A stretch of 64,000 nucleotides of DNA. Source: Bacteroidota bacterium. Its GTDB lineage: Bacteria > Bacteroidota > Ignavibacteria > OLB7. Location: assembly GCA_018266795.1 (NCBI GenBank), contig JAFDZV010000033.1, positions 161,827 to 225,826 of the forward strand, read 5' to 3'. Below, one piece after another: positions 1-9,339 of this stretch. The translations under genes and the position numbers were made by a program. How positions within the stretch are numbered: the stretch's first letter is position 1; each line of letters starts with the position of its first letter. The notes beneath the pieces were generated by a model that saw only the letters and a program-made list of their open reading frames with translations, did not search any database and was not told the DNA's origin.

Positions 1-717
1 CTGCGGCCTGTCCCATCCGAATGCATCGTAGAGGATCACGTGCTTCGGCAGCGAGGGGAGCCATTCCTCTCCGCGGATCACATGTGTGATCTCCATGAGA
101 TGATCATCGACGATGTTGGCGAGATGGTAGGTGGGGAAGCCGTCGGACTTCAGGAGGATCTGATCGTCGATGGTGCGGTTGGCGAACACGCTCTCGCCCC
201 GCACGATGTCGCTGGTGCGGGTCTCGCCCGTGAGCGGCACGAAGAGGCGGATCACGCGGTCCGTGCCGGACTCCAGCAATCTCTTCGTCTCCTCCTCGCC
301 CAGAGTGAACTGGTTGCGCATGGAGCTGCGGTCGTACTTGGGTGCGATGCCGGCCTGCTGCTGCCGCTCGCGCATGCGCTCCAGTTCCTCCGCGGTGTCG
401 AACGCGTAATAGGCGGTGCCGCGTTCGATGAGGAACTGCGCGTGCTCGCGGTAGATGGCAGTGCGTTCGGACTGGCGGTACGGGCCGTACGCTCCTCCAA
501 CGTGCGGGCCTTCATCGAACTCGATCCCGGCCCACGCGAACATTTCCAGAATGTTCTGCTCGGCGCCTTCGACGAAACGGACCTGATCGGTATCCTCGAT
601 TCGCAGGATGCAGGCGCCACCCATGTGGCGTGCGAAGAGGTAGTTGTACAGGCCTGACCGCAGGCTTCCCACGTGAAGCATGCCGGTTGGCGAAGGAGCG
701 AAGCGAACGCGAACCAT
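1..717 (-). CDS. gltX: Glutamyl-tRNA synthetase, N-terminal part (cut by window edge)
   Basis: Class I aminoacyl-tRNA synthetase that charges tRNA-Glu in the cytoplasm. Reading the minus strand from the ATG at 717 gives 239 codons open to the window edge. Residues 6-18 read [13 protein letters not shown], the Rossmann-fold signature whose HVGS is the HIGH motif; RIEDTD follows at about residue 40 and a typical GluRS region ([13 protein letters not shown]) lies near the end. The KMSKS loop and the anticodon-binding domain lie beyond the edge. GluRS versus GlnRS: the bacterial-type HVGS context and DTD spacing favour GltX, possibly a non-discriminating form. The gene starts 100 bp after the tRNA-His gene on the same strand. 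Confidence 0.93.
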   Translation of the reverse strand, partial: MVRVRFAPSPTGMLHVGSLRSGLYNYLFARHMGGACILRIEDTDQVRFVEGAEQNILEMFAWAGIEFDEGPHVGGAYGPYRQSERTAIYREHAQFLIERGTAYYAFDTAEELERMRERQQQAGIAPKYDRSSMRNQFTLGEEETKRLLESGTDRVIRLFVPLTGETRTSDIVRGESVFANRTIDDQILLKSDGFPTYHLANIVDDHLMEITHVIRGEEWLPSLPKHVILYDAFGWDRPQ

Positions 718-816
718 GGAGCAGTGCGTAAAGTGAACGTTGAAACAGGTACAACGGGAGTCCACAACAAAAAAAGCGCAGACCCGACCATCGTCGCGCT
801 GCGCTACTGGACTATG

Positions 817-891
817 GGCGAGTGATGGGATTTGAACCCACGACCTTCTGAGCCACAATCAGACGCTCTAACCAACTGAGCTACACCCGCC
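817..891 (-). tRNA. tRNA-His (GTG anticodon)
   Basis: The minus strand folds as a full cloverleaf. The 7-bp acceptor stem pairs GCGGGTG with CACTCGC (one G-U). The D arm is GCTC/GAGC, and the anticodon stem TCTGA/TCAGA carries loop TTGTGGC with anticodon GTG. The T arm is GTGGG TTCAAAT CCCAT. An extra G at position -1 opposite C73 is present, the identity element of tRNA-His. The 3' CCA is not encoded. Confidence 0.96.
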
Positions 892-909
892 ATTTGGTGT
901 GCAGGGAGA

Positions 910-940
910 CAAACTTATTCTTTTCCGAAGGTCTGGGCAA
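910..940 (-). promoter_or_regulatory. Bacteroidota-type promoter of tRNA-His
   Basis: On the minus strand TTG (940-938) is followed by 20 nt and then TAAGTTTG (917-910), matching the Bacteroidota sigma-A consensus TTG-N19-23-TAnnTTTG. Transcription would start near 903, about a dozen bases before the mature tRNA 5' end. Match read by eye; no expression data. Confidence 0.7.
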
Positions 941-988
941 TCTCAGATTGTAAAATTGTACGCGGGAACGGCGCAGGGCCCGGGGGGG

Positions 989-2002
989 CTATGTTGCTGC
1001 CGTTGCGATGTTGAAATAGGCGAGTAGTGTGGCCATGTCTGCCGCGGCCAGCGCGATGGGGCCGGCGGCTACGTGCGGATCGCGCTTCAGAAGGCGAAGG
1101 AGCATCGGCATCAGAAGGCCGATTGCCGCGGCGCACGTAACGCCTGCCGCGATGCCGCCCGCCAACGTTACAACAACGCCGGCATGCCCGGTCCAGAACC
1201 AGGCGACTGCCGCAACCAGGGCTGCGGTTGCGCCGCCAAGCAGCAGGCCGGTTCCAACTTCGGTGCGAAGGCGTGAGAGAAGTTCGGGGAAGCCCGGCCT
1301 GCGGCCGTGAAGGAGGGTGAGCGAGATGCTCACCGATTGAATGCCGACGCTCTCGCTCAGCGCAAGGACGACCGGGATGAAGAGAGCAAGCGCAACAACG
1401 CGTTCCATGTGGGGGGCAAACAGGCCGGAGAGGAATGCTGCCCCAACGCCGCCGGCGACGTTGCAGAGGAGCCATGGGAAGCGGCTTCTGAAGGCGCCGA
1501 ATGCCGACCGGCGCTCCGTTGCGGCCAGGTGAACGCCGATCAACTGGAACAGATCGTCCGCACGACGGCTCTGTTCGATGGCGCCGAGTTCGCTGGTGTA
1601 GAGCTCCACGTCCACAACGCCGAGCAGCACGCCATCCGGGCTCACGACCGGCAGGGCAAGCAGGTGATGCCGGGCGAAAAGCCTGAATGCATCGGCAAGG
1701 GTTGCGGTCTGTGGAAGAGCGATCACATCGGCAATCAGGATCTCGCTCACGCAGGCATCGGGCGGGCTGAGAAGCAGCCGCCGCGTGGGGACCACGCCGC
1801 ACAGCCTTCCAGCCTGGTCCGTGACGTAGAGATAGATGATGCGCCCGGATGGTGGATCGGCGCGGATGCCGGCAAGTGCCTGGCCAACGGTGTCGCCCAC
1901 GTGAAGGCGTGCGATGTCGGTGCGCAGGTGGCCTGCGATGCTCTCTGTTGCGTGTAGTGTTGCGTCTGTGCGCGTTGCCTGTTCGGTTGGTTGCGATGCC
2001 AT
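989..2002 (-). CDS. MgtE-like magnesium transporter (CBS pair plus membrane domain)
   Basis: Predicted Mg2+/divalent cation channel-transporter of the inner membrane, 337 aa. Residues about 28-85 and 86-140 form a CBS pair, the Mg/nucleotide-sensing module. Residues about 173-333 contain five hydrophobic segments, with SESVGIQSVSISL at the place of the MgtE signature near TM2. Typical MgtE is about 450 aa because it also has an N-terminal superhelical domain; only about 27 residues precede the CBS pair here, so that domain is missing. I chose the ATG at 2002 because it begins the MASQP reading and has a purine-rich GGGGGGAAGAG just upstream. The open frame extends further upstream but without family resemblance. 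The substrate could also be another divalent metal. Confidence 0.82.
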   Translation of the reverse strand: MASQPTEQATRTDATLHATESIAGHLRTDIARLHVGDTVGQALAGIRADPPSGRIIYLYVTDQAGRLCGVVPTRRLLLSPPDACVSEILIADVIALPQTATLADAFRLFARHHLLALPVVSPDGVLLGVVDVELYTSELGAIEQSRRADDLFQLIGVHLAATERRSAFGAFRSRFPWLLCNVAGGVGAAFLSGLFAPHMERVVALALFIPVVLALSESVGIQSVSISLTLLHGRRPGFPELLSRLRTEVGTGLLLGGATAALVAAVAWFWTGHAGVVVTLAGGIAAGVTCAAAIGLLMPMLLRLLKRDPHVAAGPIALAAADMATLLAYFNIATAAT

Positions 2003-2042
2003 GGCTCTTCCCCCCGGGGTGATTGTGGGATGGAGCCGAAGG

Positions 2043-3209
2043 TTACGGATTCTTCTTCGATTTATCGGGGAGCCAGTGCGCGCCGAACGATGCCCGAATG
2101 CCCACGAAGTACTGCTTCCAGTCCGCATCCGCGAGCACGGACGTGCGGGGCACGGATGCGAACACTTCGAAGCTCAACGCGATCGGCTGCACCTGCAGGT
2201 TCCATCCGATGGCGAACTCCCATGCGGTGCGGAGGCGGTTCAATCCATCGAAGGTTCTCTTGTTGATCAAGGTGGCGGTATCGCTGCCGTTGCCGTAGCG
2301 GATCTCGTCCTTGGCATCGGCGATCTGCGAGTACTGCGTTCCCTTGCTGGAGACGGCGTAGGCGGCGGATATCCCGCCGTACACGTAGTAGTACGATCCC
2401 AGCGCCATCGCCTCGTTGTCGATGAAGCCGCCGTAGACGGGGATCACCAGGCCGATGGAGCCGAGGAGCGAATACTGTTTCAGGTGGATCACACCAACTT
2501 CCTTGAACGGCTGCATGGCGCCGCCGATAGTGAGGAAGCTTCGGGATGTATCGTTGGAGAAGAGCATCCCTTCACTCACCTGAAGTCCCGATTGCAGGCG
2601 CACGACAGCCGGCATGGGAAGGTTGTAGAGGAACGTCAGCATGTACTCGGAGTAGTCCGTAGCCGGATAGCCATCGCTTTCTTCATCCTGCGAGTTGGGC
2701 TTCAGGATCTTCCGCTCGCTGCTGCTGGTGAACGGGTTGGCCTGGGTGAACGGTTCGGTTGTGGGCGCGAATGCCCTGGAGCGGATGTTCGGCGCAACGT
2801 CGTACGCGTCGGCAAGGAAGAAGGTGCCGCCGTATTCGAGTGTGTAGCCGGTGTAGGCCTGCGGGAACCAGCCGGTGGAGACGTGGCCGAAGATGTCGTC
2901 ATCCAGTTTGAAGCGTTCCGGATTGGCGCCGTAATCGTCCCAGGTGCTGTCGGCCTCGTCCTGCGCGTGCGCGCAGGTGGCGCATGCTGCAAGCCCGATG
3001 CAAACGAGCAGCAGAGTAATCGCTCCCGGCAAGACCGGGCGCCGTTCTGTTCTGCTCGGCGTTCCCCGTACCCGACGAAGAATTACGGCAAGCTGCGGGC
3101 GGGTGTACGAAGAACCAGGCTCCTGGCAGTGAACCGGCTCCGTTAGCGTGATCGGCCGTTCGGCCGGAACCCCAAGAGGTCTGCGTGTATATGTTCTGGC
3201 GTTCATCAT
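2043..3209 (-). CDS. Predicted outer-membrane protein, unknown function
   Basis: 388-residue protein of unknown function. A hydrophobic signal segment (LLLVCIGLAACATCAHAQ) ends near residue 83. The rest has alternating aromatic/polar strands and ends in an aromatic-rich segment, as in outer-membrane beta-barrels. The start at 3209 (MMNARTYT) overlaps the stop of the upstream T9SS gene as ATGATGA, so the two are translationally coupled. The 50 residues before the signal core are arginine-rich and atypical, so the true start may be internal (a GTG or TTG nearer the hydrophobic stretch). It could be a partner or anchor of the coupled secreted protein. I do not recognise a family. Confidence 0.7.
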   Translation of the reverse strand: MMNARTYTRRPLGVPAERPITLTEPVHCQEPGSSYTRPQLAVILRRVRGTPSRTERRPVLPGAITLLLVCIGLAACATCAHAQDEADSTWDDYGANPERFKLDDDIFGHVSTGWFPQAYTGYTLEYGGTFFLADAYDVAPNIRSRAFAPTTEPFTQANPFTSSSERKILKPNSQDEESDGYPATDYSEYMLTFLYNLPMPAVVRLQSGLQVSEGMLFSNDTSRSFLTIGGAMQPFKEVGVIHLKQYSLLGSIGLVIPVYGGFIDNEAMALGSYYYVYGGISAAYAVSSKGTQYSQIADAKDEIRYGNGSDTATLINKRTFDGLNRLRTAWEFAIGWNLQVQPIALSFEVFASVPRTSVLADADWKQYFVGIRASFGAHWLPDKSKKNP

Positions 3210-3952
3210 CGTAGTATGTGCATCACTTTGTCGGCCGAACCGGAGTTGGTGACCAGGCGCACAAGGTAGGCGCCGCTTGGGAGTGTGAGAGGGGGCGTGT
3301 AAACGTAGGTATGCGGGCCGATCGGCTGATCGCCCAGTTGGGCCACGTAGATCTCCTTGCCCAGGAGATCGAAGAAGTGAAAGCTTACGTCCGAGCGCTT
3401 GTCGATCCGGTAGGCCCACGTGGTGGAGCCGTTGTAGGGAACGGGGTTCGGGTAGTTCTGTTCCAGGATTGCAAAGCGCACGTATGGCAGTGGCGGGCCG
3501 ATGGATCGGGTTATCACCACGCCCATGCCGGCCGGGAAGGAGTCGCTTCCAACGGTGATGTTGCGAAGGGTGATCACGCAGACGGAATCGGACCCGGCCA
3601 GTGCCTCCCCTTCGAGGGAGACGAGGGTATCTCCCGCCGTGCCGGCTGCTCCTCGATTGATGGTGAGGCCGATCCGATAGATGGAGTCCTTCACCTGCTT
3701 CATCTCCACGCTCACGATGGAATCGCCGGCTGGTGCGATGAAGCGAATGGGAAAGAACACGGTGGGATTGGAGAGCTGCATGGTTGCTGCGAAGGAGACC
3801 GATCCGGGGCGCGGAATGGTGGGGGCATGCACTACAACACGCAACTGCTTACCCACGAGCCCGAACGCCGTATCGATTGCGAACTGCGCCCGTGCCCGGC
3901 CCGCTATCGCGAACAGAAGGAGGAACGCAAGGCAGAATGAGGAACGAGTCAT
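3206..3952 (-). CDS. Secreted protein with C-terminal T9SS/Por sorting domain
   Basis: 248 aa. A clear Sec signal peptide (FCLAFLLLFAIAGRARAQ) is followed by about 130 residues of beta-rich, cohesin-like sequence (SFAATMQLSNPTVFFP; a later VCVITLRNITVG). Residues about 165-248 are a sorting domain with the hallmark LEQNYPNPVPYNGST, then FDLLGKEI and LPSGAYLVRLVT. Such domains direct export across the outer membrane by the type IX system in Bacteroidota and relatives. Its stop overlaps the start of the downstream outer-membrane gene by 4 bp. The cohesin-like fold suggests binding rather than catalysis, but this is inference from the strand pattern. Confidence 0.8.
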   Translation of the reverse strand: MTRSSFCLAFLLLFAIAGRARAQFAIDTAFGLVGKQLRVVVHAPTIPRPGSVSFAATMQLSNPTVFFPIRFIAPAGDSIVSVEMKQVKDSIYRIGLTINRGAAGTAGDTLVSLEGEALAGSDSVCVITLRNITVGSDSFPAGMGVVITRSIGPPLPYVRFAILEQNYPNPVPYNGSTTWAYRIDKRSDVSFHFFDLLGKEIYVAQLGDQPIGPHTYVYTPPLTLPSGAYLVRLVTNSGSADKVMHILR

Positions 3953-4034
3953 CGATGAGTGTCGGTTGTTCGTCGGTAGAATGTTGACATCGTATTCTGA
4001 TAGTGGGCATACACGTGCCGCGAAGGCCGGCGAT

Positions 4035-5582
4035 CTATTTGCTGCGCGACACGATAACGAATTCGGTCCGGCGATTCTTCCGGCGGTTCTCCTCGGAATC
4101 GTTCGGAACGAGGGGGCGGGTTTTGCCGAAGCCTTTCACGGATAAACGACCCGCATCGATCCCCATCGCAACGAGCGCGTTGGCAACGGCCTGGGCGCGA
4201 TCCTGCGAGAGCTTCATGTTGTAGTCATCGCCACCGCGATCGTCCGTGTGCCCTCTGATCTCCAGCTTGATGTCCGGGTTGGAACGGAGTGCATCGGCCA
4301 CTTCGCGGATACGCGGCATCGATCCGCTGCTGATGACGGCCTTGTCGTAATCGAACTCGATTCCCACGAGCGCAATGGAGCCAACGGGATCGTACGGCAT
4401 GAAGAGCGATCGATCGTAGAGTCCGCTGGCGGCGAGTCTGCATCCGACTTCCGCGAGCGTGAGGAAGGCCGTTGCGGTATGAATCCCCTTGCAGAGGGGC
4501 GGATGATAGGTGATGCGATAGTAGTTGCTCAACCCGCGATAGATGTCTGCGAAGACATACGGGAACTCTTTATTGGAGTAGATGCGGTACATGCGGCCTC
4601 CGGTGTAGACCGCCATGTTGCGCATTACCTCCTCGTTGGCTTCGCCATAGGCCACGGTGTAGAGCGTCACTTTCTTTTCACGGGCGATGCGATGCACCGC
4701 GTCCACGGCCGCATGCGAGTTGCCGTCCATGCCGTCGGTGAAGAGAATCACGGCGCGGCGGTGCGTGGGAGGAGCCTTGGCCACTTCGTTGATGCCAACG
4801 ATGGCCGCATCGTAGAGGGCCGTGCCGCCGCCGCCGGGCGGTTCAAGGTTCTCGATCTGGAACTCGTGCCTGAAGCGGGAGGAGTCACCGGTAAGAGGTA
4901 CATCCACTTCGCAGGCGCTGCCAAACTTCACAGCGGTAATCTGGTCGCCCTGCTTGATGATCCTGAGCGTACGGCTTACGGCGGTGCGAAGGCGGCGCAC
5001 CTTTTCATCGCCCATGGAGCCCGATTGGTCCAGCACGAAGGCGATGGCATACGGCTCACGACGGTCCTCACGAACTTCGGTGACGGAGAAGCTGTCTATC
5101 GTGGTGCGCTCACCCGAACAGGAATCCACGAGGGTGCTCCAGTAATCTCTCCATGTGCCGGGGCCGTTGAAGTAGGGGGGAGCGAGGCCCATGACGAATC
5201 GGCCGGATGTATCGTAGACGAACGCGCGGAGCTCCACCTGATCCGGGTAGCGACTGTCGTCGACGGCGCGGATGTCCATCAGTAGCGGACCACTGGCCGA
5301 GCCGGCCTCGGAGCCCGTCTCTGTGCCGGATGACCGCGAATCGATCGTGCCGCCGCTGTGCGTAATGCCTGCGGAGTCACGAGGCGGCGTGGCGGACCTT
5401 GCGCCGCTGCTCTTCATGGCCTTGATCACCTGATCGTAGGGGATGGTGGAGGTCATGTAGACCGGCTTGTAGTCCTTCGGAGGAGTAACTTCGCGCGCGA
5501 TGTTGATGACATGCTGTGGACAGCCGGCGAGGCCGACCGCCAGGAGCAGGATGGAAGCTGCGGCAATGAGACGCTGAGCCAC
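4035..5582 (-). CDS. VWA-OmpA lipoprotein (paralogue 1)
   Basis: Predicted cell-envelope lipoprotein, 515 aa from the GTG at 5582. That start is preferred because GGGGAGAAACTCC precedes it and it puts the hydrophobic core and lipobox LAGC (Cys21) at the N-terminus; an upstream ATG at 5678 would add 32 polar residues. Residues about 178-360 are a von Willebrand A domain with an intact MIDAS DQSGS and the later TDGMDG. Residues about 405-512 are an OmpA C-terminal peptidoglycan-binding domain (IRGHTDDRGG...NRRTEF). It probably links the outer membrane to the wall and binds a protein partner through the metal site. A paralogue with the same architecture lies at 14089-15507. Confidence 0.88.
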   Translation of the reverse strand: MAQRLIAAASILLLAVGLAGCPQHVINIAREVTPPKDYKPVYMTSTIPYDQVIKAMKSSGARSATPPRDSAGITHSGGTIDSRSSGTETGSEAGSASGPLLMDIRAVDDSRYPDQVELRAFVYDTSGRFVMGLAPPYFNGPGTWRDYWSTLVDSCSGERTTIDSFSVTEVREDRREPYAIAFVLDQSGSMGDEKVRRLRTAVSRTLRIIKQGDQITAVKFGSACEVDVPLTGDSSRFRHEFQIENLEPPGGGGTALYDAAIVGINEVAKAPPTHRRAVILFTDGMDGNSHAAVDAVHRIAREKKVTLYTVAYGEANEEVMRNMAVYTGGRMYRIYSNKEFPYVFADIYRGLSNYYRITYHPPLCKGIHTATAFLTLAEVGCRLAASGLYDRSLFMPYDPVGSIALVGIEFDYDKAVISSGSMPRIREVADALRSNPDIKLEIRGHTDDRGGDDYNMKLSQDRAQAVANALVAMGIDAGRLSVKGFGKTRPLVPNDSEENRRKNRRTEFVIVSRSK

Positions 5583-5973
5583 GGAGTTTCTCCCCGAAGT
5601 AATCGGTAGACGGATACGTTGCGAATGGGCTATGGATTCTGCGCGTGGGAGCAGGTTTAACGCAGAAGGGATGGCCAAGCCAGCTTCAACGTGTCGGAAG
5701 ATAACGAGTTGCGGACGCGCCGCACATTACTGTGTGACAGGAGTCTCCCAATGTGTGACCTGATGCGCACATCGAAGAAAGTGAGGAGCGGGCGGCGGGT
5801 ATATTTTAGTATACGAATGAATATTGTAGGTTGGGACTGGTGGATGGTCATCTTCCATACCATTCCTTCGTTGGGAGCCGTGTCGGCAGGGGGGCCGTTC
5901 CTCACTCCGTTGGGAGGGGATACCTTGCCGTGCGTCTGTTGAGAACCATGTTGGCGGCGGATACCTTGCAGTA
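5583..5973. other. Divergent intergenic region between VWA-OmpA gene and fic
   Basis: Carries the control regions of two divergent genes. A stretch reading GGATACCTTGC occurs twice (5919-5929 and 5959-5969), the second ending 4 bp before the fic ATG. No clear TAnnTTTG promoter was found and no coding signal is convincing. Confidence 0.4.
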
Positions 5974-7362
5974 ATGGGAAGTGAGCGAGTCATAGAGCGG
6001 ATCGATGCACTGAGGGCTGAAATCGACAGCCTTCGTCCGTTGGAGTCCGATCTGGAAGGGCGGATCCTGCAGAAGTTCCGCCTGGACTGGAACTACCATT
6101 CGAGCAATATCGAGGGGAACAGCCTCACGTTCGGCGAGACGAAGACATTCCTTCTACATGGGCTTACGGCACAGGGGAAGCCGTTGCGTGACCATCTCGA
6201 GATTCGCGGGCACAATGAGGCGATCGATGCGCTCGGCGATATCGTTGCGGGCGAGCGGGAGCTCACGGAGCATGTCATCAAGTCGCTGCACCAGATCATT
6301 CTGGGCGAGGCATATACGATACCTGCCCGGACGCCCGACGGCCATCCAACGGAACGGGTCGTAACGCCCGGGCGCTACAAGCTGGGGCCGAACCATGTTC
6401 GGACGGTGACAGGCGAAGTGTTCTATTTCGCACCTCCGGAGAAAACGTCGGAGGAGATGGAGGCACTGCTTGTCTGGTACCGGGATGCCGAGGCTGCGGG
6501 TGTGATGCATCCGGTGGCGATCTGCGCGCGCCTGCATTATGGTTTCATCCGGATTCATCCATTCGACGACGGCAACGGACGGATCGCCCGTATCCTGATG
6601 AATCTGGTTCTCATGAAGCATGGGTACCCGCCCGCGATTGTTCGCACGGAGGAGAAGGAGGAGTACTATAGCGCGCTGCGCCAGGCCGACGGCGGAAACG
6701 TGGAGGCGTTCATCGCATATGTGGGGCGGCAGCTGTGGAGGTCGTGCGATATTTACCTGCGCGCCGCACGCGGAGACGAGGTGGAGGATGAGGCCGATAT
6801 CGACAGGAAGATCGCGCTCTTCAAGGCGCGAGCGGTTCGCGAGCCGGAGTTCCGGTTCGGGCTGTATTGGACGCAGGCCACCAGCGACGACTTCTATGAC
6901 TCGGTGCTGTTTCCCATCATCGAGTATGTGCTGGCGAAGCTTTCGAAGTTCGACGACCTCTTTGCAGTGAGGCAGGACGATGCAATCGTCATGATAGGTC
7001 CGGAGGAGATTGCGCTTGGAGCGATACCGCTGCCCGGATCGCGCACGTTGAGCATGCTGTATGCCGCATACAACGCCGATCCGGAATATCCCGGCCCCGG
7101 AAGCGCGGCGACCGCGATCACGGCTGTGGTGTGCTGGCGCGGGTACCGCTATTCCGGGATCGGTACGTTCGATATCGACGCGGGGCTTCGCTTCGTTCTC
7201 GGCGACGACGGGTTCGAGCTGCTTGCATATCCATCCGATATTCTTCTGCTGGAGAAACGATACGCCTCCACGATCCTCGCCGAGGAGTTGCGCAGGGTTG
7301 CAAGCCGCTGCGTGGACGATGTGATCGCGGCGATCACGCTCCGTATCGAAAGCAATGGATAG
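5974..7362 (+). CDS. Fic family protein (AMP-transferase) with built-in inhibitory motif
   Basis: Fic/DOC-fold enzyme of 462 aa that by family transfers AMP, or another phosphate-linked group, from NTPs to protein hydroxyls. The catalytic loop HPFDDGNGRIAR (residues 195-206) is complete, including the base His195. An inhibitory motif S-S-N-I-E-G (residues 43-48, matching [S/T]xxxE[G/N]) lies N-terminal in the same chain, which defines a class II, self-inhibited Fic protein. Residues about 300-462 are a C-terminal extension without a fold I recognise, possibly a target or DNA sensor. No toxin-antitoxin partner lies beside it, which fits self-inhibition. It converges on lysS across a shared hairpin terminator. 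Cellular target unknown. Confidence 0.9.
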   Translation: MGSERVIERIDALRAEIDSLRPLESDLEGRILQKFRLDWNYHSSNIEGNSLTFGETKTFLLHGLTAQGKPLRDHLEIRGHNEAIDALGDIVAGERELTEHVIKSLHQIILGEAYTIPARTPDGHPTERVVTPGRYKLGPNHVRTVTGEVFYFAPPEKTSEEMEALLVWYRDAEAAGVMHPVAICARLHYGFIRIHPFDDGNGRIARILMNLVLMKHGYPPAIVRTEEKEEYYSALRQADGGNVEAFIAYVGRQLWRSCDIYLRAARGDEVEDEADIDRKIALFKARAVREPEFRFGLYWTQATSDDFYDSVLFPIIEYVLAKLSKFDDLFAVRQDDAIVMIGPEEIALGAIPLPGSRTLSMLYAAYNADPEYPGPGSAATAITAVVCWRGYRYSGIGTFDIDAGLRFVLGDDGFELLAYPSDILLLEKRYASTILAEELRRVASRCVDDVIAAITLRIESNG

Positions 7363-7428
7363 CCGAACGCGGGCGGGTGCAGGTAACGAGGCTGCACATG
7401 CTTCCACGGAACAGTGTGCACTATACTG

Positions 7429-7465
7429 AACGGCAAAGGCCGGCATTGCGCCGGCCTTTGCCGTT
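7429..7465. terminator. Bidirectional hairpin terminator between fic and lysS
   Basis: Perfect 15-bp stem (AACGGCAAAGGCCGG with its complement) around a 7-nt loop, between two convergent genes. The AAA/TTT runs inside the stem are suited to ending transcription from both sides. Confidence 0.8.
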
Positions 7466-7498
7466 CATAGAGTATTCACCATGGCAGAAGCGAGTGCG

Positions 7499-9043
7499 CT
7501 AGGCCTGCTCCCCCTCCTCGTGCGCAGCGGCATGAGCACGACGTTCGTCCGGGCGCATCATCGGGAAGAAGATGACGTCGCGAATGGAGTCCTGGCCCGT
7601 GAGAAGCATGGTGAGACGGTCGATGCCAAGCCCCATGCCCGTACATGGAGGCATGCCAACTTCGAGGGCATGGAGAAAGTCCTCGTCGATCAGCATGGCT
7701 TCATCATCGCCCGCCTCGCGAAGCCTGGCCTGCTCCTGAAAGCGGCGGCGTTGATCGCGCGGATCGTTCAGTTCGCTGAAGGCCGGCGCCATCTCCTGAC
7801 CTTTGATGATGAGCTCCCATGCCTCAACCAGTCCCGGTTTTGTGCGATGGCGCTTTGCCAGCGGCACCATCTCCTCTGGATAGTCCATGACGAACGTGGG
7901 CTGGATCACGTTGGGCTGAACGCAGGTGCTGAAGAGTTCGTCGATCACCCTGGCCACACCCATGGTGCCGTCCGTGTGAATGCCTTTTTCGCGAGCCAGG
8001 GCGCGCAGCGCGTCCAGATCCATTCCCTCGATGTCGCGGCCGGTGTGCTCGCTGATAAGCTGATGCATCGTGGCGCGACGATAGGGGGGTGTAAAGTCGA
8101 TCTCGACACCATCACCCGCTGTCACCACCAACGAGCCGTTCACCGCCTTCACGGTCTCCGCCAGCATCTGCTCCACGAGCTCCGCCATCCAGTTGTAGTC
8201 GTTGTACGCAACATAGAGCTCGAGCATGGTGAACTCAGGGTTGTGGGTACGGTCCATCCCTTCGTTGCGGAAGTTCTTGCCAAGCTCGTAGACGCCGTTG
8301 AAGCCGCCAACCATCAGACGCTTCAGATTCAGCTCCAATGAGATGCGGAGGAAGAGCGGAATATTGAGGGCGTTGAGATGGGTTGCGAACGGCCGTGCGG
8401 CGGCGCCGCCGTACATGGAGTGAAGCACCGGGGTTTCCACTTCCAGGTAACCGCGCTCGTCCAGGAAGCGGCGGATGGTGGAGATGATGCGCGCGCGCTT
8501 GCGGAAGGTTTCGCGGATCTCGGGATTGACGGCGAGATCGATGTACCGCTGGCGATAGCGGAGTTCCTTGTCCGTGAACTGATCGTGAAGTACCTGGTTC
8601 CCATCGGCGTCGGTTTCCATCTTCGGCACCGGAAGCGTGGTAAGGCACTTGGTCAGGAGCATCATGAACTTCGCGTGCAGCGTCACCTCGCCGGTTCGCG
8701 TGCGAAACATGAAGCCGGTTACGCCGATGATGTCGCCGATGTCGTACAGGCGAAGGTGTTCGTAGTTTTCGAGGTCATCCCGCTTGAGATAGATCTGCAG
8801 GCGGGAGACGTCGTCCTGAAGATGGATGAAGCTCGCCTTTCCCATTTTGCGGATCGCGACGATGCGTCCTGCGATTCCCACGGTCTGCTCTGGTGCGTCG
8901 TCCACAAAACCATCCCGGGCTTCGGCCGTGGTGTGGGTGCGGTTGAAGGAATAGGGGTATGCAACCACCCCCTCGCCCTCGAGATGCTCCAGCTCCTCGA
9001 ATCGGCGCGCTATCTGATCGTTGTCGAAAACTTGCATTGTCAT
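7499..9043 (-). CDS. lysS: Lysyl-tRNA synthetase, class II
   Basis: Class II LysRS, 514 aa, close to the bacterial norm of about 500. Residues about 55-160 form the OB-fold anticodon-binding domain (IAGRIVAIRKMGKASFIHLQ). The class II core follows with motif 1 (RFLDERGYLEVETPVL), motif 2 (NFRNEGMDRTHNPEFTMLE) and motif 3 (GMGLGIDRLTMLL). The C-terminal tail is rich in Glu/Ala/His. Start: ATG at 9043, two codons before a second ATG. A second tRNA synthetase, metG, lies 15 kb away, but the two are not in one operon. Confidence 0.97.
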   Translation of the reverse strand: MTMQVFDNDQIARRFEELEHLEGEGVVAYPYSFNRTHTTAEARDGFVDDAPEQTVGIAGRIVAIRKMGKASFIHLQDDVSRLQIYLKRDDLENYEHLRLYDIGDIIGVTGFMFRTRTGEVTLHAKFMMLLTKCLTTLPVPKMETDADGNQVLHDQFTDKELRYRQRYIDLAVNPEIRETFRKRARIISTIRRFLDERGYLEVETPVLHSMYGGAAARPFATHLNALNIPLFLRISLELNLKRLMVGGFNGVYELGKNFRNEGMDRTHNPEFTMLELYVAYNDYNWMAELVEQMLAETVKAVNGSLVVTAGDGVEIDFTPPYRRATMHQLISEHTGRDIEGMDLDALRALAREKGIHTDGTMGVARVIDELFSTCVQPNVIQPTFVMDYPEEMVPLAKRHRTKPGLVEAWELIIKGQEMAPAFSELNDPRDQRRRFQEQARLREAGDDEAMLIDEDFLHALEVGMPPCTGMGLGIDRLTMLLTGQDSIRDVIFFPMMRPDERRAHAAAHEEGEQA

Positions 9044-9339
9044 GAACGGGATAGTAGGCTAACGTTGCGCAGGAACTGCTCGTTGATACGGTTGTATGGT
9101 CGGGATCCGAAGCAATGTGTACGGGCTGCTCCCCTCCGGCATCGGCTTGAGACGCGGGGCACAAATGTACGCATTGACCGGAAGTACATGGTAGTTTTTC
9201 CGGTGCACGTTTATCTTGTCGCCGATCGTGGTGATGGACGACGATGAAGCCGCCATCCCACGTACCGTGACTATCTTCCATCGAAAACAACTCTCCCGTA
9301 CAGCACAATCGTGCGACATCATAACGGAGCACTATCGTC
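9044..9339. other. Divergent intergenic region lysS / DUF4397 gene
   Basis: On the minus strand TACATTTG (9169-9162) is a possible -7 element for lysS, but I see no TTG at the right distance. Nothing else recognisable. Confidence 0.35.
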
